Shown here piece after piece: positions 8,928 through 19,184 of a stretch of DNA of 64,000 nucleotides; the stretch's first letter is position 1; the number at the start of each line of letters is the position of its first letter. The stretch is from Ruegeria sp. A3M17. GTDB taxonomy: Bacteria > Pseudomonadota > Alphaproteobacteria > Rhodobacterales > Rhodobacteraceae. The stretch is from positions 62,001-126,000 of the forward strand of contig NZ_QOCF01000018.1 of NCBI RefSeq assembly GCF_003318255.1, given 5' to 3'. The notes under the pieces were generated by a model that did no database searches, was not told the origin of the DNA, and was given only the letters and a program-made list of their open reading frames with translations. Both the position numbers and the translations under genes were made by a program.

Positions 8928-9467
8928 ATGAAATTTACGGCAGAGAAACAGGAATGGTCAAATGCGCTGCCCATGGTTTTCCGGCAGGTCTTTACAGATT
9001 CAGAAGGCGCTACCGAAGGCAAGGTGATCGGCGCCTTGGTGTCTGAGCTGTTGGCAAGCACGCCTGACGATGACCTGCACGCTGCTATTGCCCATGATGG
9101 TCCCCAAGTGCTGGGTTGCATCCTGTTTTCGCGGCTGCGCTTTGACCAAGATCCGCGACAGGTGTTCCTGATGTCGCCGGTTGCCGTGCGTACGGATCGC
9201 CAGAAAACGGGGATTGGGCAGCGACTGATCGCGTATGGGTTGGACGAGCTGCGCCGCGACAAAGTGGATTTTGTGGTGACTTACGGCGATCCAACCTACT
9301 ACGGCAAAACCGGGTTTTTTCCGATTTCAGAAAAAGTCGCCCAAGCTCCTCTGCCTTTAAGCCATCCGCACGGGTGGTTGGGGCAATCGTTGACAGGGGC
9401 TGAGATGGTGCCGCTCAAGGGGCCATCTCACTGTGTCATTGCATTCAACAAACCCGAGCTGTGGTAA
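8928..9467 (+). CDS. GNAT family N-acetyltransferase
   Basis: A 179-residue acetyltransferase starting MKFTAEKQEW, with GAGGT 7 bases upstream; the frame runs 46 codons further upstream but that part looks non-coding. Acetyl-CoA-binding motif A is RQKTGIGQRLIAYGL (R/Q-x-x-G-x-G/A), and beta-4 PVAVRTDRQ precedes it. The YYGKTGFFPI segment is typical of the YhbS-like subgroup. The substrate is unknown. It is convergent with dnaB, with only 3 bases between stop codons. Confidence 0.88.
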   Translation: MKFTAEKQEWSNALPMVFRQVFTDSEGATEGKVIGALVSELLASTPDDDLHAAIAHDGPQVLGCILFSRLRFDQDPRQVFLMSPVAVRTDRQKTGIGQRLIAYGLDELRRDKVDFVVTYGDPTYYGKTGFFPISEKVAQAPLPLSHPHGWLGQSLTGAEMVPLKGPSHCVIAFNKPELW

Positions 9468-9470
9468 GGG

Positions 9471-10961
9471 TTAATACCCCTCAATCTGTCCGTCCTGTTG
9501 CCAGGGTTTGACCAGATTTCCAAAACGGGTGAACTGCGCCTCGAACGAGAGGTCAACCGTGCCGATGGGACCGTGGCGCTGCTTACCGACAATGACTTCG
9601 GCCTTGCCGTGCAGACGTTCCATGGCCTGCTTCCAATCTTCCATCTTTTCAAGTTCGTGATCGCCGGGCTTTTCACGTTCCTTGTAGTACTCCTCGCGGT
9701 ACACGAACATCACCACGTCGGCGTCCTGTTCGATCGAGCCTGATTCCCGCAAGTCGGACAATTGCGGTCGCTTGTCGTCGCGGTTTTCAACCTGACGCGA
9801 AAGTTGGGACAGGGCGATCACCGGAATTTGCAATTCCTTGGCGATCGCTTTCATGCCCATCGAAATCTCGGCAATTTCGTTGACGCGGTTTTCGGCCATT
9901 CCCCGACACAGTTGCAGGTAGTCGATGACCAGAAGGTCCAGACCATGTGTCCGCTTCAACCGCCGCGCACGCGCTGCCAGTTGTGAGATGGGTAGGGCAG
10001 GCGTGTCGTCAATGAAAAGCGGGCAGGCTTCCAGTTCCTTGGCCGCGTCGACAAAGCGGCGGAACTCGGACTCGGTCATGTCGCCCTGACGGATCTTGTG
10101 CGAGGAAATCTCGGAGGCTTCGGCCAGAACGCGACCGGCCAACTGTTCAGCACTCATTTCCAATGAGAAAAAGCCAACAACACCGCCGTCAATCGCGCCC
10201 TCAGAGCCGTCTGGTTTCAGCCCACGTTTGTACGCCTTGGCGACGTTGAACGCCACGTTGGTCGCCAGAGAGGTTTTCCCCATCGACGGACGACCGGCAA
10301 GGATGATCAGGTCAGACGGGTGCAGGCCGCCAAGCTGCTTGTCCAAGTCAGCCAGACCGGTGGAGATCCCCGCCATGCCACCACCGCGTTGGTACGCTTC
10401 GTTGGTGACGTTGACGGCTTCTGTGACCGCCTTGAGGAAGGATTGGAATCCCTGTTCGGTCTGGCCCTGCTCGGATAACTGATAAAGCTGTTGCTCGGCT
10501 TCGACGATTTGTTCTTTTGGTTCGCTGCTGATGTCGACCCGCGCCGCCTTGTCCGAGATATCGCGGCCCAGGCGGATCAGCTCGCGCCGGATTGCCAGAT
10601 CATAAATCATCTGGGCGTAGTCATGCACCGCAAAGGCGCTGATCGATGCGCCCGCCAGTTTGACCAGATAGGCCGGGCCACCCAGTTCCTGCAGGCCCTC
10701 ATCCTCGGCCATGAAGGATTTCAGCGTCACCGGCGAGGCCAGCGCATTCTTGGCGATTCGGGTCGAGGCGACCTCATAAATCCGGGAGTGAACCGGGTCA
10801 TAGAAATGCTCGGCCCCGATGATCGAGGCGACCCGATCGTAAAGATCGTTATTGGTCAGGATCGCACCCAGAAGCTGCTGTTCGGCCTCAATGGAATGCG
10901 GCATGGTTTCGGCGTTCTGAATCCGAGCTGCTGCCTGCTCGATACTGCTGATCTCGTTCAT
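9471..10961 (-). CDS. dnaB: Replicative DNA helicase DnaB
   Basis: The 496-residue hexameric replication-fork helicase. The N-terminal DnaB domain begins around PHSIEAEQQLLGAIL; the RecA-like core has Walker A GRPSMGKTSL, Walker B LLVIDYLQL and the ALSQLSRQVE arginine-containing segment, then the C-terminal RHGPIGTVDL beta-hairpin common to DnaB. It has a 226-base upstream gap from pyrE that contains DnaA-box-like sequences. Confidence 0.98.
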   Translation of the reverse strand: MNEISSIEQAAARIQNAETMPHSIEAEQQLLGAILTNNDLYDRVASIIGAEHFYDPVHSRIYEVASTRIAKNALASPVTLKSFMAEDEGLQELGGPAYLVKLAGASISAFAVHDYAQMIYDLAIRRELIRLGRDISDKAARVDISSEPKEQIVEAEQQLYQLSEQGQTEQGFQSFLKAVTEAVNVTNEAYQRGGGMAGISTGLADLDKQLGGLHPSDLIILAGRPSMGKTSLATNVAFNVAKAYKRGLKPDGSEGAIDGGVVGFFSLEMSAEQLAGRVLAEASEISSHKIRQGDMTESEFRRFVDAAKELEACPLFIDDTPALPISQLAARARRLKRTHGLDLLVIDYLQLCRGMAENRVNEIAEISMGMKAIAKELQIPVIALSQLSRQVENRDDKRPQLSDLRESGSIEQDADVVMFVYREEYYKEREKPGDHELEKMEDWKQAMERLHGKAEVIVGKQRHGPIGTVDLSFEAQFTRFGNLVKPWQQDGQIEGY

Positions 10962-11027
10962 TTTGTCCCCGCTGCCCTGCGGCGCTTTCTACACGCTATT
11001 TTGGCGTGTCGGCTATCTGGAAATACC

Positions 11028-11059
11028 TGTGGCTAACTATGGATAAAGCCTTGGGATAA
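11028..11059 (-). promoter_or_regulatory. Cluster of three DnaA-box-like 9-mers upstream of dnaB
   Basis: Compared with the consensus TGTGGATAA, the + strand shows TGTGGCTAA at 11028-11036 (one mismatch), TATGGATAA at 11038-11046 (one mismatch) and TTGGGATAA at 11051-11059 (two mismatches), all in the same orientation within 32 bases. They lie 67-98 bases upstream of the dnaB start, where a promoter would be. The cluster is seen directly; binding by DnaA is inference. Confidence 0.4.
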
Positions 11060-11160
11060 CTTTCCTGACAGTTTGGATACCTGCGTATGCGTAGCTTATT
11101 ATGTAGGAATTGGGAGAAAAGTCACCAGATATCGTGGCCGGTCAATCGATTCTTCCGGGC

Positions 11161-11180
11161 TTATCCCCAATCTGTCCACA
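11161..11180 (+). promoter_or_regulatory. Two further DnaA-box-like 9-mers near the pyrE 3' end
   Basis: TTATCCCCA at 11161-11169 (one mismatch to TTATCCACA) and CTGTCCACA at 11172-11180 (two mismatches) face opposite to the cluster at 11028-11059. Together they flank the AT-richer centre of the pyrE-dnaB gap. They are weaker candidates on their own. Confidence 0.28.
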
Positions 11181-11186
11181 AGAGGT

Positions 11187-11867
11187 TTACGTGGATTTAT
11201 TTGCTTCCTGCCAGCCACGCGGGTCTTTCAGGAAGGCTTCGACACCGTCAAGTGTTTCCTGATCAAAGGCTTTCTGCGCTTTGGCCTCGGCCAGAACATC
11301 CCACCATGTGCACAGGTGATGCAATTGGATGCCGTGGTCGCCCAACGTTTTTTCGGTCTCGGGGAAGATACCGTAGTAGAAGATTACTGCCGTGTGCCCG
11401 CAAGTGGCACCTGTTTCACGGATCGCGTCCACGAAGGACAGCTTGGACCCGCCATCGGTGGTCAGATCCTCGACCAGCAGCACGCGCTCACCCTCGCTCA
11501 TCGCGCCTTCGATACGGGCGTTGCGGCCATAACCCTTGGGCTTTTTGCGCACATAGGTCATCGGCAGAGCCATACGTTCGGCGACCATGGCGGCGAATGG
11601 GATGCCCGCGGTCTCACCGCCGGCGATATTGTCGAATGCTTCAAACCCGGCATCCCGCATCACGGTGACGGTCAGGAAATCCATCAGGGTCGACCGGATG
11701 CGCGGGTACGAGATCAACTTGCGGCAGTCGATATAGGTCGGGCTGGGCAAGCCGCTGGCCAGGGTGAACGGTTCGCGCGAATTGAAATGGACGGCTTTGA
11801 TCTCCAGCAGCATCCGCGCGGTCAGGCGGGCGATTTCGGTGCTATCGGGGAAGGAACTGGGGATCAT
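11187..11867 (-). CDS. pyrE: Orotate phosphoribosyltransferase
   Basis: Converts orotate and PRPP to OMP in pyrimidine synthesis. The protein has 226 residues, with the PRPP-binding motif [12 protein letters not shown] and the upstream [10 protein letters not shown] stretch carrying the catalytic lysines. The start [10 protein letters not shown] uses an ATG at 11867. The gene stands alone between amtB and dnaB on the same strand, and the amtB terminator just upstream implies its own promoter within about 76 bases. Confidence 0.96.
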   Translation of the reverse strand: MIPSSFPDSTEIARLTARMLLEIKAVHFNSREPFTLASGLPSPTYIDCRKLISYPRIRSTLMDFLTVTVMRDAGFEAFDNIAGGETAGIPFAAMVAERMALPMTYVRKKPKGYGRNARIEGAMSEGERVLLVEDLTTDGGSKLSFVDAIRETGATCGHTAVIFYYGIFPETEKTLGDHGIQLHHLCTWWDVLAEAKAQKAFDQETLDGVEAFLKDPRGWQEANKST

Positions 11868-11942
11868 AACGGTACCTCTGGACTGAATGGCATTGCGGGC
11901 TGATAGCCTGTCCCCAGACCCAGAGTCGAGAGGGGTGTGCGC

Positions 11943-11975
11943 AAAAGAAAAGCGGACCTCACAAAGAGGCCCGCT
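11943..11975 (-). terminator. Rho-independent terminator of amtB
   Basis: On the minus strand a stem AGCGGGCCTC / GAGGTCCGCT (one mismatch) with a 5-base loop is followed by TTTTCTTTT. It lies 36 bases beyond the amtB stop, before pyrE. Confidence 0.85.
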
Positions 11976-12010
11976 TTGGCCCTTGCGGGCAAGAGGCAGC
12001 CAAGGTGGGC

Positions 12011-13192
12011 TTAGCTGCTCATGTCATAGGCACGCTCGCCGTGTACCGAAAGATCGAGCCCGTTTGTCTCAGTTTCTGCATCTACGCGAAGCGGAGTGAT
12101 CAGCGCAACCACCTTGATCAACACAAATGTGACAACTGCCGTAAAGACACCCACGATGACCAGCCCACCCAGCTGCGCGGTCCAGGTGCCAATGCCGAAT
12201 ACTGCGATCATGATGGTGCCAAAGATGCCACCTACGCCGTGTACCGCGAACACGTCCAGAGTGTCGTCGATGTTCAGCTTGTTACGGATGATGTTCACGG
12301 CCTCTTGGCACAGCACGCCTGCTACGGCACCGATGATCAGCGCCTGAACCGGATCGACATATCCCGAGGCCGGAGTGATCGAGGCCAGGCCGGCAATCGT
12401 GCCGGTGACCAGACCCACCATCGAGGCTTTGCCGTATTTAATGCGTTCATACAGCGCCCATGTCAGCGATGCGGTTGCGGCCGAGATATGCGTAACAGTT
12501 ATCGCCATTGCGGCACCGCCATCTGCCGCCAATTGTGAACCGCCGTTGAACCCAAACCAGCCAACCCACAACATCGCAGCGCCGATCATGACATAACCGG
12601 GGTTATGCGGCGGGGTTGTGCGGTTGCGCCGTGGGCCAAGCGCCACAGCGATGATCAGCGCGGCCAGACCTGCGGTTTCGTGCACCACGATGCCACCGGC
12701 AAAGTCACGCACGCCGATCTCGCCCAGAATGCCGCCATCGGTCAGAATGCCGCCGCCCCAGATCCAGTGAACGACGGGTGCGTAGCACAGCAGCATCCAC
12801 AGTCCCGAGAAGATCATGACAAACCCGTAACCGACACGCTCGACATAGGCGCCGATGATCAGGGCTGGGGTGATGATTGCGAATGTCATCTGGAAGGCAA
12901 AGAACAGAACCTCAGGCAGGGTGCCCGACAGGCTGTCGACATCAACTCCGTTCAGGAAGGCTTTGCCCAGACCGCCCCACAGGCCCGACCCGCCGTCACC
13001 AAATGCGATCGAATATCCGGCGACCAGCCACAGGATGCTCATCAAACAGGCGATTGAGAAGCAGTGCATGAAAACGCTCAGCACGTTGCGGGCGCGCACG
13101 AGGCCGCCATAGAACAGGGCGAGGCCCGGCAATGTCATGAATAGGACCAGTGCAGTTGCAACTATGATCCAGGCGGTATCGGCTCCGTTCAT
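12011..13192 (-). CDS. amtB: Ammonium transporter AmtB
   Basis: A 393-residue channel for ammonium with about eleven membrane helices. Family marks are [13 protein letters not shown] near the N-terminus, the pore histidines in VVHETAG and [11 protein letters not shown], and HWIWGGG. The ATG has a strong AGAGGAG site 9 bases upstream. No glnK (PII) gene is adjacent, although glnK-amtB is the usual pair. I looked for a sigma-54 -24/-12 promoter upstream and found none, consistent with NtrC here being of the sigma-70 type. Confidence 0.95.
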   Translation of the reverse strand: MNGADTAWIIVATALVLFMTLPGLALFYGGLVRARNVLSVFMHCFSIACLMSILWLVAGYSIAFGDGGSGLWGGLGKAFLNGVDVDSLSGTLPEVLFFAFQMTFAIITPALIIGAYVERVGYGFVMIFSGLWMLLCYAPVVHWIWGGGILTDGGILGEIGVRDFAGGIVVHETAGLAALIIAVALGPRRNRTTPPHNPGYVMIGAAMLWVGWFGFNGGSQLAADGGAAMAITVTHISAATASLTWALYERIKYGKASMVGLVTGTIAGLASITPASGYVDPVQALIIGAVAGVLCQEAVNIIRNKLNIDDTLDVFAVHGVGGIFGTIMIAVFGIGTWTAQLGGLVIVGVFTAVVTFVLIKVVALITPLRVDAETETNGLDLSVHGERAYDMSS

Positions 13193-13352
13193 CAGCCGTT
13201 CTCCTCTGTGGCGTCTTTAGCTTGCGTGGCTGGCGTTGAAGCGGAGAGAGGACGGGGAAAAAAGAGGCGGAGGGCGTTTTTGACGCCTGTTTTAAGGGCC
13301 TTTTGTGAACCGGTGATTAAATGAGCGCCAAAATGAGTGGGGTGCTAGATTA

Positions 13353-13829
13353 TTAAGCAATTGACGAAAGGCCGCGCGACAACAGGTCCAAGGCATGATC
13401 GCGGGCGGCCAGCCGGACCTTGTCACGCCCCAACGGGCCGAATTCCACGGTTTGGGTCGTCGTCGTATGCCCGTCCACCGCCAATCCAAAGCACACGCGG
13501 CCTTCGGGTTTGAATTCAGATCCGCCAGGGCCCGCGATGCCGGTGATGGAAACGGTCAATTGCGCGTTTGAATTCCTTAACGCGCCTTGGGCCATCTCTT
13601 GCGCCACTTCCTCGGACACTGCGCCATATGCGTCCAGCGTTTCGGGTCGCACGCCTAGCATCTGTTGCTTGGCTTCATTGGTGTAGGTGACAAACCCGCG
13701 ATCCACCACGGCCGAGCTGCCCGGGATATCCGTCAGCGCAGCGGCGACCATGCCGCCGGTGCAGCTTTCAGCTGTCGCGATCATCACGCCATGCGCCTTG
13801 GCGCGGTCAAGCAAGGAGGCGACATTCAT
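13353..13829 (-). CDS. CinA C-terminal domain protein (nicotinamide-nucleotide amidohydrolase, PncC type)
   Basis: A 158-residue stand-alone CinA C-terminal domain. The TAESCTGGMVAAAL motif carries the active-site Ser, and VSITGIAGPGGS is the second signature. Family members deamidate nicotinamide mononucleotide in NAD recycling. The competence-associated N-terminal domain of full-length CinA is absent. Its start overlaps the pgpA stop by 4 bases. Confidence 0.92.
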   Translation of the reverse strand: MNVASLLDRAKAHGVMIATAESCTGGMVAAALTDIPGSSAVVDRGFVTYTNEAKQQMLGVRPETLDAYGAVSEEVAQEMAQGALRNSNAQLTVSITGIAGPGGSEFKPEGRVCFGLAVDGHTTTTQTVEFGPLGRDKVRLAARDHALDLLSRGLSSIA

Positions 13830-14323
13830 AGGCCCAGAACACCGTGCGAGATGCCGGCGAGAACCAGAACGCTGATCCCGGCAAAGACGCCGGCGATCAC
13901 ATCGTCCAGCATCACGCCCATCGCGTCACCCTTGCGGTCAGCCCAGCCCACCGGGCCGAGTTTGGTGATGTCGAACAGGCGAAACAGAAGGAAACCTGCG
14001 ATCCAGCCGGGCCAAAGGGCGGTGATATCAATTCCATGCGCCCAAGATGGGTAGGAAATCGCCCAGAGCGCGATGAACTGCCCAGCAACCTCGTCGATGA
14101 CGATTTCAGACGGGTCGTGATCTTCTTGCCCAGCCGTCATCACTTTGGTGGCCCACAGGCCACCGACAAAAACGGCCACAGTGGCGATGACCAACAAGGG
14201 AAAACCGCCCAGCGTATGTAGAACCCAGGCCAGGGGCAGGGCGGCCAGAGATCCCCATGTTCCGGGTGCAGGGCGCAGATATCCGACGCCGCAAACGGTC
14301 CCGATCAATCGCGCGGTGTTCAT
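13826..14323 (-). CDS. pgpA: Phosphatidylglycerophosphatase A
   Basis: A 165-residue membrane phosphatase of phosphatidylglycerol synthesis. Signatures are [18 protein letters not shown] near the N-terminus and [13 protein letters not shown], which holds acidic catalytic residues. There are about four hydrophobic segments. It is the middle gene of the ispDF-pgpA-pncC operon, with 4-base overlaps on both sides. Confidence 0.95.
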   Translation of the reverse strand: MNTARLIGTVCGVGYLRPAPGTWGSLAALPLAWVLHTLGGFPLLVIATVAVFVGGLWATKVMTAGQEDHDPSEIVIDEVAGQFIALWAISYPSWAHGIDITALWPGWIAGFLLFRLFDITKLGPVGWADRKGDAMGVMLDDVIAGVFAGISVLVLAGISHGVLGL

Positions 14324-15450
14324 GACTTCACCAAACAGGCAGTTGCAAGCGAGGCGATGCCTTCGCTTCGCCCGGTAAAACCAAGGCGTTCGGACGTGGT
14401 CGCCTTGACCGAAACCTGATCGACGCGCAGCCCCATGATGCGCGCCATTTCTTCACGCATCACGGGCGCGTGCGGACCGATCTTTGGGTATTCGCAGACC
14501 AGCGTGCAATCGACATTTGAGATGCTGTAACCCATCTGGACCGACAACTCGACCGCGTGCCGCAGGAAGATCTCGCTTGCTGCGCCCTTCCATTGGGGGT
14601 CCGAGGGTGGAAAGTGCTGGCCAATATCGCCCTGCGCCAGCCCGCCATAGATTGCGTCAGTAACCGCATGCATGCCGACATCCGCGTCCGAGTGGCCCTG
14701 TAGCCCCCGGTCATGCGGAATTTTGACGCCGCACAGGATCACGTGGTCCCCGTCGCCAAAGCGATGCACGTCATAGCCGTTGCCCAGTCTTACATCCATG
14801 TCCGTCCCCAATACGCTTTCCGCCCGGGCAAAATCCTCGGGTCTTGTGATTTTGATGTTATCGGCATCGCCTGGCACGATCACCACGTTCATACCTGCGG
14901 CGCGGGCGACTTCGACATCGTCCGCCGCGCCGCCAGAATGGGCCGCGTGCGCCGCGACAATCGCGTCATAGCGAAAACCCTGTGGGGTCTGCGCCGCAAA
15001 TAAACCTGTCCGATCCTGTGTTCCGGTCACGACGGCTTCGTCACCGGTCCAGAGCGCATCTGTAACGGTCAGACCGGGTGCTGCAGCCTCATGCTTGGTC
15101 AGGGCGGTCAGGACGTCCGTAATGGTCTGGCTGCTTACGCAGGGGCGGGCGACGTCGTGAATCAGGACATGTTCGACCCCCAGCCCATCCAATGCATCCA
15201 GCCCGTTCCGCACCGACCTGGCGCGATCACTGCCACCTTTTGTCAGCAGCAGATCAGTGCCTAAAAACTCGTCCCAGGCGGTCTGATCATCTTCGGACAA
15301 CACCAGAACAATATGGTCGACCTGATGGCGAAACCTGTCGATGGTCCAGTCCGCAACTCTGCGTCCGGCCAATGGTCGCCATTGCTTGGGAATGCCGCCT
15401 CCGGCGCGCAACCCGCGTCCTGCGGCGACGATGATGGCGGCGGTGGTCAT
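14320..15450 (-). CDS. ispDF: Bifunctional IspD/IspF enzyme of the MEP isoprenoid pathway
   Basis: A 376-residue fusion. Residues 1 to about 215 are 2-C-methyl-D-erythritol 4-phosphate cytidylyltransferase ([19 protein letters not shown] nucleotide-binding loop, HDVARPC). Residues from about 218 are 2-C-methyl-D-erythritol 2,4-cyclodiphosphate synthase ([11 protein letters not shown] metal-binding Asp and His, [15 protein letters not shown], and [15 protein letters not shown] at the end). Fusion of these two steps is common in alphaproteobacteria. It heads the operon and is divergent from dusB across a 181-base gap. Confidence 0.97.
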   Translation of the reverse strand: MTTAAIIVAAGRGLRAGGGIPKQWRPLAGRRVADWTIDRFRHQVDHIVLVLSEDDQTAWDEFLGTDLLLTKGGSDRARSVRNGLDALDGLGVEHVLIHDVARPCVSSQTITDVLTALTKHEAAAPGLTVTDALWTGDEAVVTGTQDRTGLFAAQTPQGFRYDAIVAAHAAHSGGAADDVEVARAAGMNVVIVPGDADNIKITRPEDFARAESVLGTDMDVRLGNGYDVHRFGDGDHVILCGVKIPHDRGLQGHSDADVGMHAVTDAIYGGLAQGDIGQHFPPSDPQWKGAASEIFLRHAVELSVQMGYSISNVDCTLVCEYPKIGPHAPVMREEMARIMGLRVDQVSVKATTSERLGFTGRSEGIASLATACLVKS

Positions 15451-15631
15451 TGGGCGAATTCTCCGATGATTTGAGCGCAGTGTTTAAGCTGCGGTGAATG
15501 TAGAGGCAATCACCCGCGTTAAGTTGCTTAAAAAATAGGCAGTTGATGATTTTGCAAGCTTGTTTCCTGCCGTTTTGTTGTTCATATGCGCCGAATTCGA
15601 TATCTAAGTCGCAACTGCCCAAGGATTAAGC

Positions 15632-16618
15632 ATGTTGACCCTGCATCTCGCCGACAAAACCTTGAATCCGCCGGTCATGCTGGCCCCGATGGCCGGGATC
15701 ACTGATCGACCGTTCCGCGATCTGGTGATGCGCTTTGGCGCGGGCATGGTCGTCAGCGAAATGGTCGCCAGTCAGGAAATGGTGCAGGCCAAACCGGGCG
15801 TGCGGGAACGGGCCGAGCTGTCTGCTGACGTTGAAAACACCGCTGTTCAACTGGCCGGGCGCGAGGCGCATTGGATGGCCGAGGCTGCGCGTCAGGTGGC
15901 CGATCGCGGGGCGCGGGTGATCGACATCAATATGGGGTGCCCGGCAAAAAAGGTCACGAATGGCTATTCCGGTTCGGCGCTGCTTAAGACGCCGGATCAC
16001 GCGCTGACGCTGATTGAGGCTGTGGTCGAGGCTGTCGATATTCCGGTCACTCTGAAAACCCGTCTGGGTTGGGACGACAACCTGCTGAACGCGCCGGACG
16101 TGGCGCGCCGGGCTCAAGGTGCGGGCATCCAGCTGGTCACAATCCACGGGCGTACGCGGTGCCAGTTCTACAAAGGACGCGCGGACTGGCAAGCGATCCG
16201 GGCGGTGAAAGAGGCGGTCTCGATCCCCGTCATCGCGAACGGGGATATCGTGAATTCTGACGCGGCGCGCACGGCTTTGGATCAATCAGGCGCCGACGGT
16301 GTGATGGTCGGGCGCGGGGCCCAGGGTAAGCCATGGCTGCTGGCCCAGATGTGCCACGATTTGTATGGCGCACAAGCGCCTGTCATCCCCGTCAATGGCG
16401 ACCTGATCGACATGGTGCGCGGTCATTATGAGGCGATGCTGGACTTTTACGGCACCGATCTGGGTCTGCGCGTGGCGCGCAAACATCTGGGCTGGTACAT
16501 GGATGAGGCCGCGACCCCGGCCACCATGCGCCGTGCGGTTCTGACCTCGCGGGATACCACCGAGGTGCTGCACCTGTTGGGCGATGCCCTGCACAGCGAC
16601 GCAGAGGCCGCAGCATGA
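15632..16618 (+). CDS. dusB: tRNA-dihydrouridine synthase B (NifR3)
   Basis: A 328-residue flavin enzyme that reduces uridine in tRNA. Visible are [15 protein letters not shown] (FMN-binding N-terminus), the catalytic Cys in [30 protein letters not shown] and IANGDI. The ATG is preceded by AAGGA. In Rhodobacter it was named nifR3 because it precedes ntrB in the nitrogen regulatory operon. The same arrangement is present here, with a 4-base overlap into ntrB. Confidence 0.97.
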   Translation: MLTLHLADKTLNPPVMLAPMAGITDRPFRDLVMRFGAGMVVSEMVASQEMVQAKPGVRERAELSADVENTAVQLAGREAHWMAEAARQVADRGARVIDINMGCPAKKVTNGYSGSALLKTPDHALTLIEAVVEAVDIPVTLKTRLGWDDNLLNAPDVARRAQGAGIQLVTIHGRTRCQFYKGRADWQAIRAVKEAVSIPVIANGDIVNSDAARTALDQSGADGVMVGRGAQGKPWLLAQMCHDLYGAQAPVIPVNGDLIDMVRGHYEAMLDFYGTDLGLRVARKHLGWYMDEAATPATMRRAVLTSRDTTEVLHLLGDALHSDAEAAA

Positions 16619-17679
16619 CCTCGGACCAAAACATCTGGGCCTCGCTGCCGGTTCCGGCCTTCATTATTGATGCCGATGACCGGATTACGGACGTGAATTC
16701 CGCAGGAGAGGGGTTCCTGAACGCCTCCCGCAATGCAGTCATCGGTCACCCGGTCTGGGACCAGATCGCCGTAGATGCCCCACTGGAAGAAGCGTTTTTG
16801 CGCGCACGCCAACAGGGCACTCCGCTTTTCGTGAATGATGTGGATGTGGGGTCAGGCAATCGGGCGCCGCTGCAATGCGCTTTGCAGATCGCGCCGCTGC
16901 TTGGGCATCCGGGGTCGATGATCATGACCATGTCTCCACGCGAACTGGCAGGGCGGATGACGCGGGGCAACACGGTAAAATCTGCTGCGCAATCGGCGAT
17001 TGGCATGGCCGAAATGCTGGCGCATGAAATCAAGAACCCGTTGGCGGGGATCACCGGGGCTGCGCAGCTTCTGAGCATGAATATCAGCAAGCAAGATATT
17101 GAACTTACAGACCTTATTGTTGCTGAGAGTCGCCGGATCGTGAAGTTGTTAGAGCAGGTCGAGCAGTTTGGAAACCTGACCAAACCAGATTTCAAGCCGG
17201 TCAACATCCATGACGTTCTGGACCGTGCGCGGCGCTCGGCGCTGTTGGGATTTGGCGCACATATGAAGATTATCGAAGACTACGACCCTTCGTTGCCGAT
17301 GGCCTATGGTGACCCGGATCAACTTTTGCAGGTGGTGCTGAACCTGCTCAAGAACGCATCCGAGGCGTCCCCCAAAGGCGGTACAATCCGCCTGAGGACG
17401 TATTTCGAACATTCCTTCCGTCTGCGCCGCAGCGACGGTTCGGGGCATTCTCTGCCACTGCAGATCGAAATCATCGACGATGGTCCAGGGTTGCCGGACA
17501 AGATCCGCGGCGACATTTTCGATGCGTTCGTGTCGGGCAAGGAAAACGGCACCGGCCTTGGGCTGGCGTTGGTCAGTAAAATCATCTCGGACCACGACGG
17601 CTGGATTTTGGCCGAGTCGGTTCCGGGACACACCGTATTCCGCCTGTCCATCAGGCGCGCGCCGCGCGACGCGACCTGA
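16615..17679 (+). CDS. ntrB: Nitrogen sensor histidine kinase NtrB
   Basis: A 354-residue soluble kinase/phosphatase. An N-terminal PAS-like domain (about 1-115) is followed by the HisKA box [16 protein letters not shown] with phosphorylated His137, the N-box around [13 protein letters not shown], and G-boxes DDGPGLP and GTGLGLALV. In enterics it responds to PII. No membrane segment is present. Its partner ntrC follows 38 bases downstream. Confidence 0.96.
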   Translation: MTSDQNIWASLPVPAFIIDADDRITDVNSAGEGFLNASRNAVIGHPVWDQIAVDAPLEEAFLRARQQGTPLFVNDVDVGSGNRAPLQCALQIAPLLGHPGSMIMTMSPRELAGRMTRGNTVKSAAQSAIGMAEMLAHEIKNPLAGITGAAQLLSMNISKQDIELTDLIVAESRRIVKLLEQVEQFGNLTKPDFKPVNIHDVLDRARRSALLGFGAHMKIIEDYDPSLPMAYGDPDQLLQVVLNLLKNASEASPKGGTIRLRTYFEHSFRLRRSDGSGHSLPLQIEIIDDGPGLPDKIRGDIFDAFVSGKENGTGLGLALVSKIISDHDGWILAESVPGHTVFRLSIRRAPRDAT

Positions 17680-17717
17680 GATGGACAACCGAGCAAAGAT
17701 TGTAAGGAGAGCACCCG

Positions 17718-19085
17718 ATGGATGGCACAGTACTGGTCGCAGATGACGATCGCACAATCCGAACCGTACTGACACAGGCCCTGACGCGGGCGGGGTGCAA
17801 GGTGCATGCGACATCCTCGCTGACCACTCTGATGCGCTGGGTCGGCGAAGGCAAAGGAGACGTTGTAATCTCAGACGTGGTCATGCCGGATGGCAACGGG
17901 CTCGAGATGTTGCCAAAAATCGCGCAGGACCGTCCGGGGCTGCCGGTCATCGTGATTTCGGCGCAGAACACGATCATGACCGCCATTCAAGCGGCCGAGG
18001 CGGATGCATATGACTATCTTCCCAAGCCTTTTGATCTGCCGGACCTGATGAAGCGGACCGCGCGGGCCTTGGAGCAGAAGCAACGCGTGCAAGCGGATGC
18101 GGTCGTACCTGCCGAAGACCGCCCTGAGGAGCTGCCTCTGGTCGGGCGCACTCCGGGGATGCAGGCGCTGTATCGCCTTGTGGCACGTGTGATGAATACC
18201 GATCTTTCTGTCATGATTTCCGGTGAAAGTGGCACCGGCAAGTCGTTGATAGCACGTGCTATTCATGATTTCTCGGATCGGCGCACACTGCCCTTCGTCA
18301 CTGCGACTGCTGGTGATCTGCGTGACCTCGAAGGGCCTGCGCGCATAATGGCCAGGGTGCGGGGCGGCACCCTGTTGATCGATGAGATCGCTGATATCGA
18401 GGATGAGGTTCAAGCACGTATTGTCCGGATGATGGACACGCCCGGCGATCATCTTCCGCGTTTCATGGCGACCAGCCAATCGGATCTGACCGAAGCGATG
18501 GAAAGCGGGCGGGTGCGTCAGGATCTGTATTATCGACTGTGCGGCGCGACGATCCATGTGCCTGCGCTGCGCGAGCGAGTGGACGATATCACCCTGCTGG
18601 TTGATCACTTCCTTGCCCGCGAGGAACGGGAGCATGGAACAAAGCGCTGGCTCAGCCCCGAGGCGGTAGAACTGGTACGGCGATATTCTTGGCCCGGCAA
18701 TGTGCGGCAGCTGGAAAACGCGATCCGACGTCTGAGTCTGACCAGCCGGGCCGAAGAAATATCGAAAGCCGAAGTTGAGATGGTTTTGGGCAGTCAGCCC
18801 GAAGCGGAACCGATTCTTGGTGACGGCGAAAGGGAGAAACTTTCGGCCTCTGTCGCCCGTCATTTGCGTCGCTATTTCGATCTGCACGGCAATTTGTTGC
18901 CACCTCCGGGCCTGTATCAGCGTATCCTGCGCGAGGTTGAGGGCCCCTTGATAGAGCAGGCACTGGACGCAACCGGCGGAAATCAGGCGAAATGTGCGGA
19001 TTTGCTGGGGATCAACAGGAATACGCTGCGCAAAAAAATCACTGATCTCGATATTCAGGTGACACGCCGACGCAAACTGATGTAA
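17718..19085 (+). CDS. ntrC: Nitrogen response regulator NtrC lacking the sigma-54 contact motif
   Basis: A 455-residue regulator with ATG preceded by AAGGAGA. The receiver domain has D53 as phosphoacceptor (with D9/D10/D11 and K103). The AAA+ domain has Walker A GESGTGKS (about 169-176) and Walker B LLIDEIAD (about 219-226), and the C-terminus ends in a Fis-type helix-turn-helix ([18 protein letters not shown]). Between Walker A and B the usual GAFTGA loop is missing and the interval is short (about 43 residues). Rhodobacter capsulatus NtrC has the same lack and activates sigma-70 polymerase; I infer the same here. Confidence 0.95.
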   Translation: MDGTVLVADDDRTIRTVLTQALTRAGCKVHATSSLTTLMRWVGEGKGDVVISDVVMPDGNGLEMLPKIAQDRPGLPVIVISAQNTIMTAIQAAEADAYDYLPKPFDLPDLMKRTARALEQKQRVQADAVVPAEDRPEELPLVGRTPGMQALYRLVARVMNTDLSVMISGESGTGKSLIARAIHDFSDRRTLPFVTATAGDLRDLEGPARIMARVRGGTLLIDEIADIEDEVQARIVRMMDTPGDHLPRFMATSQSDLTEAMESGRVRQDLYYRLCGATIHVPALRERVDDITLLVDHFLAREEREHGTKRWLSPEAVELVRRYSWPGNVRQLENAIRRLSLTSRAEEISKAEVEMVLGSQPEAEPILGDGEREKLSASVARHLRRYFDLHGNLLPPPGLYQRILREVEGPLIEQALDATGGNQAKCADLLGINRNTLRKKITDLDIQVTRRRKLM

Positions 19086-19184
19086 TATCGCCACACAAAG
19101 CGTGGCATCCGAGCACAGGCCCGGCAACGACCACGAGATATGGCGGTAAGCCGCGCAAGCGGCACATCAGGATGAGGGCAGACG

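Noticed and set aside
10961..11187. Chromosomal replication origin
   Set aside because: DnaA-box-like sequences cluster here, but there is no dnaA, hemE or par gene context and no clear AT-rich unwinding repeat; I list it as a possible regulatory cluster only.
11073..11903. Plus-strand frame of 276 codons antisense to pyrE
   Set aside because: Mirror of a well-supported gene; no motif or ribosome site of its own.
13254..13290. Terminator for the cinA/pncC gene
   Set aside because: A 5-bp stem GGCGT/ACGCC is present, but the T-run lies about 9 bases further on; too weak to list.
13193..13352. Sigma-54 promoter upstream of amtB
   Set aside because: Looked for TGGCAC-N5-TTGC on the minus strand and found no match.
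17871..19127. Minus-strand frame of 418 codons antisense to ntrC
   Set aside because: High-GC genomes yield long antisense frames; ntrC carries complete domain signatures.
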